A stretch of DNA of 64,000 nucleotides from Hyalangium ruber (GTDB taxonomy: Bacteria > Myxococcota > Myxococcia > Myxococcales > Myxococcaceae), in contig NZ_JAXIVS010000002.1 in the NCBI RefSeq assembly GCF_034259325.1, positions 124,001-188,000 of the forward strand, written 5' to 3'. The notes beneath the pieces are model-generated. The model worked only from the letters and a program-made list of their open reading frames with translations, was not told the DNA's origin and searched no databases. A program made the position numbers and the translations under genes. Positions 8,313 to 17,507 of this stretch are shown here, piece by piece; within the stretch, counting starts at the first letter, position 1, and every line of letters begins with the position of its first letter.

Positions 8313-9038
8313 ATGATCGAGACGTACTACGTGGGTGCTTACTGGCTGGGCCGCAGGGAACCAGCGAGGGCATGCGCCCAACGCGCCGAACACTTCTTTC
8401 GCCTGCTGACCCGACTGGATCCGTCGTGGAGTCGCTGGTTCCGCGTGAAGCAGTCGCGCGAGCAATCCTTGAAGCACCCTGTCGAGCCCACGGCTGCGAC
8501 GTTCGAGGCCGCCTTCGCGCAGAAGAAGCACCAACTCCCCGAACATGGCTTCCGGTTCGGCATATGGAACGTCGAGCAGCAAGGCCAGTCCACGGAGATT
8601 GATTTCACCTGCGGCTCCTCCTCCCGCTTCGCCGTGGATGTGTGCCTGCTCCAGCCTCCAGATGAGGGGGCTGTCGCGGAGCGCGTGCTCACCACCGCCA
8701 TGATGACCGAGGTGCTCCGCGCCATGGTCCTGGCCTGGGAGCCCGACAAGGGCGTGGTCATGTCCAATGCGCACCTGGAGAAGGTCTCTCCTGATCCGTC
8801 TACGGCCCCGCACCTGCTGGTGGGCTGGATGACCTACCTCTCACGCCGTCGAGGCGAGGTGCCAGCCCTGCCCCAGCCCGTGCGCGTGGAGCCGGTGGAG
8901 GACAAGGGCTCGCTCATCATCCTCACCCCCGAGCGCTTCACCCTCTCCAACCCCACCCACGTGGAGCTGGCTACGCGTGTCTGGGAGCGGCTGGATCAGG
9001 CAGGGCTGGCGGGTCCCACGCGTCCCTGGGAAGAGTGA
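8313..9038 (+). CDS. Imm52-like immunity protein
   Basis: A 241-residue soluble protein without a signal peptide. Its start (IETYYVGAYWLGRREPARACAQRAEHFFRLLTRLDPSWSRWF, read as separated motifs: YYVGAYW, AEHFF, LDPSW.RWF) matches my recollection of the Imm52 family, which is typically encoded beside Tox-REase-5 toxins. The gene begins 13 bp after the toxin stop with a GAGG about 12 nt upstream, so the pair forms a toxin-then-immunity operon. The expected role is to bind and block the toxin's nuclease domain in the cytoplasm. The family assignment is from memory and position; the direct evidence is adjacency and the N-terminal motifs. Confidence 0.7.
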   Translation: MIETYYVGAYWLGRREPARACAQRAEHFFRLLTRLDPSWSRWFRVKQSREQSLKHPVEPTAATFEAAFAQKKHQLPEHGFRFGIWNVEQQGQSTEIDFTCGSSSRFAVDVCLLQPPDEGAVAERVLTTAMMTEVLRAMVLAWEPDKGVVMSNAHLEKVSPDPSTAPHLLVGWMTYLSRRRGEVPALPQPVRVEPVEDKGSLIILTPERFTLSNPTHVELATRVWERLDQAGLAGPTRPWEE

Positions 9039-9056
9039 GCCTTACCGGAGGGCGGC

Positions 9057-10988
9057 TCAGCGGCCCGCGCCTTCCGCGGGGGGGGTGGCCCGCACCCGGT
9101 TCCTCAACGAGCGCCAGATCTTCAGCGCCTCGAGGTGGAGCGGATCCACCCGCAGCGCGGCCTCGTAGGCGGCGAGCGCCTCGGGCAGCTTCCCCTGCGC
9201 TGCGAACGAGGCCCCCGTCACCATGTGCAACATGGCGTGGCCCTCCGGCACGCGGTGGTGCTCCAGGAAGCGGCGGCGGCACCCCTCCAGCGCCGTCACC
9301 GTGAGCCCCGCCGACAGGCAGCGCAGCAACCCCTCCAGGTTGCGCAGCCCCGCGTCATACTCCGCGCGCCGCTCCGGGTGCCCCAGCACGTGCAGCGCCT
9401 CCGCCACGCGCTCCAGTGCCCGCTCCACCTGGGCCCGCTGGCCCGCGGACAGCGGCAGCTTCATGAGCGGCTCGAGCGCCAGGCGGGCCTCGCGAGCCCC
9501 CACTCGCACCGCGTCGAAGTCGGCCTCGCACGGCACGCCCAGCACTCCGTAGTGGTCCCCACGCAGCCGGCCCCGGAAGCGCTGGAGCACCGAGTCCGCT
9601 CGCGTGTTCTGGTGCTCGACGCCCAGCGGCGGCGTCTGTGGCGCCACCCGCTCGCCAGCGATCAGCCGCTCCAGGGCGTCCAGGAAGCCCGGCGCCGAGT
9701 CACGCAGCTGCACCGCGAAGCCCGGCGCCATGCGCCACTCCCGCGCCTGCGCCACCGACACGTGCCGAACCACCTGTCCCGTACACGCCAGCTCGCCCCC
9801 GGGCAGTCGCAACAACAACCCCACGTCCTCCAGCAGCGGCGGCGGCACGCCCTCGGTGTGCAGGAAGAGGCCCCCGCGACCCACGCGATCGCAGCGCAGC
9901 TCCATCGAGCCCGCCGCTCCGCTCATCCTCACCCGCGCCGTGAACACCGGAGCAGCGGGCCTGGGAGCAACCGTCGCCTGGAGCGCCTCGCGCAGCTCCG
10001 CGGCGGAGGCGAAGCGCTGCTCGGGGCGCTTGGCCATGGCCCGCACCAGCACCCGCGAGAGGGCCTGCGGCACGCCCGGGCGGGCCTCGTGCGCCAGCGG
10101 CGGCGGCTTCTGCAGGTGTGCCAGCAGCAGCTCCGCCGGGCGCCCGTTGAAGGGCAGCGCTCCCGTGAGCAGGAAGTAGCCCAGCACGCCCACCGCGTAC
10201 AGGTCCGCGCGCGCATCCACCGCCTCGCCCACGCACTGCTCGGGGGACATGAACTCCGGAGTCCCCAGCAGCACGCCGTTCTGGGTGGGCGTCATGTCCG
10301 TGGGGTAGTCCAGGAGCTTGGCGATGCCGAAGTCCAGCAGCTTCACCCGGTGGCGCCCGTTGCCTCCAGGCACCAGGAAGACGTTGGCCGGCTTGAGGTC
10401 CCGGTGGACGATGCCGTGGGCGTGCGCGGCCCCGAGCGCGTCACACACCTGGGTGAGCAGATCCACCGCGAGCGCCGGCTCCAGCGGGCCCTTCACGAAC
10501 GCGGAGAGGCTCTGCCCCTCCAGGTACTCCATGACGAGCGAGGGGCGCCCGTCTCGCATGTCGAGGTCATAGATGGAGACGACGTTCTCGTGCTGGATCA
10601 GCGTGAGCGTGCGCGCCTCGGAGAGGAAGCGAGACACCAGCCGCTGATCCCTCGCCAGGTGCTCGTGCAGCACCTTCACCGCCACGCGCTTCTGGATCAA
10701 CGTGTGCTCGGCCAGCCACACCGTCCCCATGCCGCCCCGGCCCAGCTCGCGCACCACCTCGAAGCGGCCGAACCGCTGGCCGATGAGCCCACGCGCCTCC
10801 TCGACGGGTTCCTGCCAGGGCAGCACCCTGTCCCGCCGCGCCTCCGCCGGGGCTCCCGCCGGGCGGATCAGCGTGACGCACCCGGTGGATTCCGGATGCG
10901 GCGTCTCACAGGTGCATGAGGAAGGCTGAGAGAGCACTGGGACACTGGGGCGAGAGGGAACGAACGACGGTATGCCCCTATGCGACAA
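9057..10988 (-). CDS. Ser/Thr protein kinase fused to PilZ-like, J-like and TPR regions
   Basis: Hanks-type kinase domain at about 78-340: GRGGMGTVWLAE glycine loop, VAVKVLHEH Lys, HRDLKPANV catalytic loop, DFGIAK and the activation segment ending SPEQ. After it comes a PilZ-like domain (about 350-445; DRVGRGGLFLHT, without an obvious RxxxR). A J-domain-like segment follows (about 478-545; DHYGVLGV ... HPERRAEYDAG, no HPD visible). A TPR-like end lies at about 590-625 (GKLPEALAAYEAALRVDPLHLEALK). No transmembrane helix is seen. The furthest start is TTG 10988; GTG codons further in (for example codon 18) are possible, and the first 60 residues look non-domain. It is likely cytoplasmic. The gene converges on the immunity gene with an 18-bp gap. 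Confidence 0.85.
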   Translation of the reverse strand: MSHRGIPSFVPSRPSVPVLSQPSSCTCETPHPESTGCVTLIRPAGAPAEARRDRVLPWQEPVEEARGLIGQRFGRFEVVRELGRGGMGTVWLAEHTLIQKRVAVKVLHEHLARDQRLVSRFLSEARTLTLIQHENVVSIYDLDMRDGRPSLVMEYLEGQSLSAFVKGPLEPALAVDLLTQVCDALGAAHAHGIVHRDLKPANVFLVPGGNGRHRVKLLDFGIAKLLDYPTDMTPTQNGVLLGTPEFMSPEQCVGEAVDARADLYAVGVLGYFLLTGALPFNGRPAELLLAHLQKPPPLAHEARPGVPQALSRVLVRAMAKRPEQRFASAAELREALQATVAPRPAAPVFTARVRMSGAAGSMELRCDRVGRGGLFLHTEGVPPPLLEDVGLLLRLPGGELACTGQVVRHVSVAQAREWRMAPGFAVQLRDSAPGFLDALERLIAGERVAPQTPPLGVEHQNTRADSVLQRFRGRLRGDHYGVLGVPCEADFDAVRVGAREARLALEPLMKLPLSAGQRAQVERALERVAEALHVLGHPERRAEYDAGLRNLEGLLRCLSAGLTVTALEGCRRRFLEHHRVPEGHAMLHMVTGASFAAQGKLPEALAAYEAALRVDPLHLEALKIWRSLRNRVRATPPAEGAGR

Positions 10989-11155
10989 CCGTGCCTACAC
11001 CGGGCCCGCGCCCATGGCGCCGGAGCACCGAGCGGAAACCCCGGTAGGGATTCAGCATTCGGAGAGTGTTGGGAAGCGATCGACTCGGCGCCGTGAAGTT
11101 CCCCGCCGCGCCAGCCAGTAGGAATTACCGCTGGCGGGTGGAAGAAACTTCAGGA

Positions 11156-13312
<2,157 letters not shown>

Positions 13313-13454
13313 GAACGGATTTCCTCACCTGCGAGCGGACGACCCCTACGAGATGGGGATTGAGCCTTGCAGCGGCAAGTGGATCCCCCTCCCTGAAGTC
13401 GGAGACAAAATTCTCCGCTCACTGCTGGACAGTCCGCACCGAGCCCTACCGACG

Positions 13455-13730
13455 CTACGAAGGGTTGCCGCGCCCGGCCCGGTTCTTGTCCCAGATGGCG
13501 TAGAGGATGATCAGAAAGGAGACAAGTCGGATGAGGTAGACGTAGTGGCGCCGCTCGTCGTCCACATCCACCAGGGTGAGCACCAGCCAGTTGCACCCCA
13601 TCACCGTGAAGGCGAGCGCAAAGAAGGCGAAGAGCCGGTCCCGGGAGGCCTTCCAGAAGCGCAGGAAGAACAGGGCGCACACCACGCAGGCCATCACCAG
13701 TGCGCCGTTGATCATCGGCTTGATGAACAT
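13455..13730 (-). CDS. Small three-helix membrane protein (DUF5985-like)
   Basis: A 91-residue protein with about three hydrophobic helices (NGALVMACVVCALFFLRFW, LFAFFALAFTVMGCNWLVLT, YLIRLVSFLIILYAIW) and a charged tail. It resembles the DUF5985 group of small myxobacterial membrane proteins, an assignment made from memory. It starts 12 bp after the stop of the neighbouring, similar-sized membrane gene (13743-14000), so the two are probably translated together. The shared pattern (RFWKASRDRLFAFF here, RGYGRSHLRLLLW there) suggests the genes are ancient tandem duplicates. No catalytic motif is visible. Confidence 0.75.
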   Translation of the reverse strand: MFIKPMINGALVMACVVCALFFLRFWKASRDRLFAFFALAFTVMGCNWLVLTLVDVDDERRHYVYLIRLVSFLIILYAIWDKNRAGRGNPS

Positions 13731-13742
13731 CGCCGTTGCCTC

Positions 13743-14000
13743 CTACTGCGCGTCCCAGACCAGGCCGTAGACCAGGATGGCCACGCCCACCAGCGCGATG
13801 GAGCTGCGCCACAGGGACAGGTCCACCCCCTGGACGAGCACCAGGTCCACGAAGAGCACCAGGTTGCTGATGGCCAGCGCCACGAAGCACAGGCCGCTCC
13901 ACAGCAGCAGGCGCAGGTGGGAGCGACCATAGCCTCGCAGCAGCAGCACCGCGCATGCCAGGCTCGTCAAGGCACAGAGGATGTAGACCGCCTCAGCCAT
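13743..14000 (-). CDS. Small three-helix membrane protein (DUF5985-like)
   Basis: An 85-residue protein with three predicted helices (VYILCALTSLACAVLLLRGY, LLWSGLCFVALAISNLVLFV, SIALVGVAILVYGLVW). Its layout matches the following gene's product: hydrophobic helix, R/H/L-rich turn, two more helices, short tail. Its ATG overlaps the stop of the upstream winged-helix-like gene by 8 nt. The three genes look like one unit: a soluble regulator-like protein plus two membrane partners, set between sensor kinase genes. Function unknown. Confidence 0.75.
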   Translation of the reverse strand: MAEAVYILCALTSLACAVLLLRGYGRSHLRLLLWSGLCFVALAISNLVLFVDLVLVQGVDLSLWRSSIALVGVAILVYGLVWDAQ

Positions 14001-14397
14001 TGCCTTCGTCCTTGTCCCGCTTGAGCCGGAACGCGTCCGCGAACCCTCGCACCTTGTCGAGGGGCTTGGAGAAAATGAACGAGATGACGCTCACCCGCCG
14101 CAGACTGTAGGTGGACTGCAAATCACTGACGTCCTGAGCGTCCTCGGAGCTGGCCGGACTGAAGCGGTAGGTGGTCGGGCTGCCCGCCCGGTCCACCAGC
14201 AACCGGCGCGCGGTGAGGTCCGTCAGGCGCGCGGCGGCGGAGGCCTCGGTGATGCGCAGCTCCTGGCTCACGTCCTGGACGGTCCACTCCCGATCCGGGC
14301 GCGCCCGCAGCAGGAGCAGCACCTCCAGCTTCTCGATGGAGTCGATGTGCGTGGCGATGAAGCGCTGCACACGCGGGGGGATGACTGCGTCACTCAC
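13993..14397 (-). CDS. Small winged-helix-like protein
   Basis: A 134-residue protein starting at GTG 14397 after an AAGGTGGGG stretch. The segment IEKLEVLLLLRARPDREWTV followed by QDVSQELRITEASAAARLTDLTARRLLV and a short beta-like GSPTTYRFSPAS has the pattern of a winged-helix DNA-binding domain: helix, recognition-helix-like ARLTDLTARRLL, and wing. The C-terminus is basic (DAFRLKRDKDEGNG). It lies 64 bp downstream of the kinase at 14462 and overlaps the next membrane-protein gene by 8 nt, so it may link the kinases to the membrane proteins. DNA binding is inferred from the pattern only. Confidence 0.65.
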   Translation of the reverse strand: MSDAVIPPRVQRFIATHIDSIEKLEVLLLLRARPDREWTVQDVSQELRITEASAAARLTDLTARRLLVDRAGSPTTYRFSPASSEDAQDVSDLQSTYSLRRVSVISFIFSKPLDKVRGFADAFRLKRDKDEGNG

Positions 14398-14461
14398 ACC
14401 CCCACCTTGCCCACGATGCTATGTAAATCAACTATTTCCTCGCGCTCCGTGAACGGGGTGT

Positions 14462-16138
14462 TCACGCTTGAGCGGCCCGCCGCCACTCACCCGAGCGGGA
14501 CTCGCGCACCCGGGGCAATTGCACGCGGAAGGTCGCGCCCTTGCCAGGCAAGCTCTCCACCGACACGGTGCCTCCCAGGCCGGTGACGATCTGGTGAACG
14601 ATCCACAGCCCCAGCCCGAAGCCGCTGTAGTGCTCGTGGGGCACCGCCCGCTCGAAGCGCTCGAAGATGCGGTGGCGGTCCTCGTCGGGGATGCCAATGC
14701 CCCCGTCGCGCACCTCGAGGGTGGCGTGGGGGCCATCCTCGACGACGGTGAGCACTACGGGCGCCCCGGCGCCGTACTTCAGGGCGTTGGTGAGCAGGTT
14801 GGTGACCACCTGATCCACCCGGGTGCGGTCCCACCGGCCCACCACGGGGCGCTCGGCGCTCACCGTGAGCCTGCAGCCAGCACGCGAGGCGTCCTCGTTG
14901 AAGCGGGAGGCCACCTCTCGCACCACGGCCGCCAGGTCCACGTCCGTCAGCTCGAAGTCCAAGCGGCCCGCGCTGATGCGGGTGATGTCGAGCAGGTTGT
15001 CCACCAGGTGGGTGAGCCGGCCGACGTTGTGCTCCAGCGTCTCCAGCTTCGCCACGTACTGGGCCAGCGGCAGGGGCGCGCCGTCCCCGCGAGCCGCGGA
15101 GCGCAGGGCGCCCTGGATGTGGACCTTGAGGGAGGTGAGCGGGGTGCGCAGCTCGTGGCTGGCCATGGAGAGGAACTCGTCGCGCACGCGTACCGCGCGC
15201 TGCAGGTTCTGCTCCGTCATGTGCAGCGCCGTCACATCCAGCATGGCCAGCAACACCGTCTCCGGGCGGCCATGCATCTGCGGCAGCCGGGAGGAGAAGG
15301 CCAGCGCCACGCCGCGCTGCTCCGCCAGGCGCCACTCCACGGTGAGGCCATTGAGCACCTCGCCCCGGGCGGCGCGCGCGGCGGGCAGGGCCTCCTCGGG
15401 CAGGCGCTTGCCGTCCGCGTCCGTGAAGAGGGCGTCCGGGTGCAGCAGCCGCGCCTCTCGGTACACGAGGCACCCGCTGGCCAGCTCCTGGGCGGCGCGG
15501 TTGGAGAACAAGGTGCGCCCGGAGAGGGGCTCCAGCAGGGCCAGCGGGGTGGGCAGCGCGGCCAGCACCGCCTCCAGCCAGCGCTGCTGGTTGCGGCCCG
15601 CCTCCATCTCCTTGCGCAAGAACTCCTCGCGGGCCCGCGCGCGCTCGGCCTCCATGCGTTGCTGGAACTGGGCCAGCTCCCGCTCGTGCTCGCGCTGCTG
15701 CGCCTCGCGCAGCGCCTCGGCCTGCTTGCGCACCAGCTCCGTCTTGCGGAACAGGTCCACGAAGATGCTCACCTTGGAGCGAAGGATGTCCGGCTCGTAG
15801 GGCTTGAGCAGGTAGTCCACCGCGCCCACCGCGTAGGCGCGGAACTCCGGCACCTCGCCGCGCAGCAGGGCGGTGAGGAAGAGAATGGGCGTGTTGCGGC
15901 TCTTCTCCCGCTCGCGGATGAGCATGGCCGTCTCGAAGCCATCCATCTCCGGCATCACCACGTCCAGCAGCACGGCGGCGAAGTCCTGGTGCAGCATGTG
16001 CCGCAGCGCCTCACGGCCACTGCGCGCGGTGACGAGCTGCTGGCCCAGCGGCGCCAGCGTGGCCTCCAGCGCCATCAACCCCTCGGGCTGGTCGTCCACC
16101 AGCAGAATGGGGACCTTCTCCCGAGGAGGGTGGCTCAC
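14462..16138 (-). CDS. REC-PAS hybrid histidine kinase
   Basis: 558 residues from GTG 16138, which overlaps the CheB-like stop as GTGA; the longer open frame to 16291 is low-complexity and lies inside the neighbour. The receiver (about 5-125) has ILLVDDQPEG, acceptor Asp in AVLLDVVMPEMDGF and Lys in YLLKPYE. A Glu/Arg-rich coiled coil (about 130-175) and a PAS-like domain (about 180-310) follow. The H-box [19 protein letters not shown] has His near 328; VTNLLTNALKYGAGAP, VRDGGIGIPDEDRHRIFERF and GFGLGLWIVHQIVTGLGG form the ATPase. There is no transmembrane segment. As last gene of the overlapped cluster it is a candidate partner for the CheR-like and CheB-like proteins and for the HAMP-array kinase. 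Confidence 0.88.
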   Translation of the reverse strand: MSHPPREKVPILLVDDQPEGLMALEATLAPLGQQLVTARSGREALRHMLHQDFAAVLLDVVMPEMDGFETAMLIREREKSRNTPILFLTALLRGEVPEFRAYAVGAVDYLLKPYEPDILRSKVSIFVDLFRKTELVRKQAEALREAQQREHERELAQFQQRMEAERARAREEFLRKEMEAGRNQQRWLEAVLAALPTPLALLEPLSGRTLFSNRAAQELASGCLVYREARLLHPDALFTDADGKRLPEEALPAARAARGEVLNGLTVEWRLAEQRGVALAFSSRLPQMHGRPETVLLAMLDVTALHMTEQNLQRAVRVRDEFLSMASHELRTPLTSLKVHIQGALRSAARGDGAPLPLAQYVAKLETLEHNVGRLTHLVDNLLDITRISAGRLDFELTDVDLAAVVREVASRFNEDASRAGCRLTVSAERPVVGRWDRTRVDQVVTNLLTNALKYGAGAPVVLTVVEDGPHATLEVRDGGIGIPDEDRHRIFERFERAVPHEHYSGFGLGLWIVHQIVTGLGGTVSVESLPGKGATFRVQLPRVRESRSGEWRRAAQA

Positions 16139-16677
16139 GGTTGCACCTTCATCCGCGACCCGTAGGAGAGTCGCGCCAGCCAGGCCTTCACTTCGTTGAG
16201 CGAAACCCGCTCCCCCCCCTCGCCCGCCTCCCCTTCTCCTACCACAGCCGCGCGCCCGCCGCGCTCCCGCAGGACCGAGAGCCCCGCCCATCCGTCTTCA
16301 TGTCCACTGAAGAGCAGGCCCGCGGCGGAGGGCCCATAGGCATCCGCCGCCGACTCGAAGAGCGGGTTGATGGCGGGCCGCTGGCCATGCTCCGAGGGCT
16401 CGCGCGAGAGGGCGATGCTGTCGCGGTCCACCATGAGGTGGTAGCCGGCGGGAGCCAGGTACACGTGGCCCGCCACCAGCTCGTCCTTGTCGTCCGGCTC
16501 CACCACGGGCAGCAGGCAGCGGCGGCCCAGCGGGCCCGCCAGCGAATCATACGGGCCCCGGTGGAGCACCAGCGCCACCGGCACGTTGAGGCGCGCGGGC
16601 AGCAGGGACAGCAGCACCTCCACCTCCGCGGCGGCGTTGCGCGGCGCGCCCACCACCAGCAGCCCCAGGGGACTCAT
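16135..16677 (-). CDS. CheB-like domain protein lacking the catalytic serine
   Basis: A 180-residue protein that follows the CheB methylesterase fold from end to end: LLVVGAPRNAAAEVE, PVALVLHRG, GHVYLAPAGYHLMV, HGQRPAINPLFESAADAYG and LLFSGHEDGWAGLSVLRERGG. The nucleophile motif is normally GxSxGG. Here it reads GAPRNA, with Pro12 where Ser is expected. His39 and Asp128 (SGHEDG) are kept. Methylesterase activity is therefore unlikely by the known mechanism, and a binding or scaffolding role is more plausible. It overlaps both neighbours by 4 nt (ATGA with the CheR-like gene upstream, GTGA with the kinase downstream), so it is embedded in the operon. Confidence 0.82.
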   Translation of the reverse strand: MSPLGLLVVGAPRNAAAEVEVLLSLLPARLNVPVALVLHRGPYDSLAGPLGRRCLLPVVEPDDKDELVAGHVYLAPAGYHLMVDRDSIALSREPSEHGQRPAINPLFESAADAYGPSAAGLLFSGHEDGWAGLSVLRERGGRAAVVGEGEAGEGGERVSLNEVKAWLARLSYGSRMKVQP

Positions 16678-17507
16678 GACAGCCTCCGGAAGACACGGCC
16701 CGTGCCCTGCATCTCCTCATAGGCCGTGGCGTAGGGGGTTCGTGAGACGGACTCCTTACGCCCCAGGCACAGGAAGCCAAAGCGCGTGAGGCTCTCGTAC
16801 AGGCGCTCGTGCGCGCGCCGGGCCAGCGCCATGTTGAAGGCCAGCAGCGTGTCGCGGCAGAGGACGACCTGGAACTCGTTGAAGGAGCCGTCCGTGGCCA
16901 GGTTGTGCTGGGTGAAGAAGATGCCCTCGCGCAGGGCCGGCTGGAGCACCGCCCAGTTGCCGTCGCGCGTGTAGTAGTCCGTCAGCGCGCGCCGGCCACC
17001 CGCCTCCTGGTAGTTGCGCGCGTCCACCTCGCCCGGCAGAGGCAGCACCCCGGTGCGCGCGTCCGCCAGCAGCCCCTCGCTCGCATCCGAGGCGTACAGT
17101 CGGCAGCGGCTCCACAGCCCCTCCTCCATCAGCAGGATGGCCAGGGCATACGTCTCCTCGCCCGAGCCGCAGCCCGCATGCCACACCCGGATGGAGGGGT
17201 AGGTGCGCAGCATGGGCACCACCCGGGTGCGGAAGGCCTGGAAGAAGGCGGGGTCGGCGAACAGGGGCTCGGGAGGACAGGCCAGCGCGCGCAGCAGGCC
17301 CTCCATGGCCTCCGGGTCATGCAACACCTTGCCCTGCAACGAGGAGAAGGTGTCCAGGCGCTCCTCGCGCAGGTGGCGCCGCAGCCGCCGGAGCAGGAGC
17401 GGCCGCGAGTGGTTGCGCAGATCGAAGCCGTACTGGCGGCGCACCCCTTCCACGAGCAACTCCAGCTCGAGCACCTCCAGCTCCGCCCCGCGCGTGAGCG
17501 CACTCAC
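16674..17507 (-). CDS. CheR-like methyltransferase with altered catalytic motif
   Basis: A 277-residue CheR-like protein. It has the N-terminal helical domain ([20 protein letters not shown]) and a SAM-binding motif, [17 protein letters not shown], that keeps the Gly-rich loop and Glu. The usual FRDP-type catalytic motif is PLFADPAFF, with Ala84 where the essential Arg is expected. The later CRNVxIYF motif reads [10 protein letters not shown]. The protein may bind SAM yet methylate poorly, or may use another substrate. GTG 17507 overlaps the stop of the HAMP-array kinase (GTGA). The stop overlaps the CheB-like start (ATGA). Both Che-like proteins in this operon have thus lost a key residue. 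Confidence 0.85.
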   Translation of the reverse strand: MSALTRGAELEVLELELLVEGVRRQYGFDLRNHSRPLLLRRLRRHLREERLDTFSSLQGKVLHDPEAMEGLLRALACPPEPLFADPAFFQAFRTRVVPMLRTYPSIRVWHAGCGSGEETYALAILLMEEGLWSRCRLYASDASEGLLADARTGVLPLPGEVDARNYQEAGGRRALTDYYTRDGNWAVLQPALREGIFFTQHNLATDGSFNEFQVVLCRDTLLAFNMALARRAHERLYESLTRFGFLCLGRKESVSRTPYATAYEEMQGTGRVFRRLS

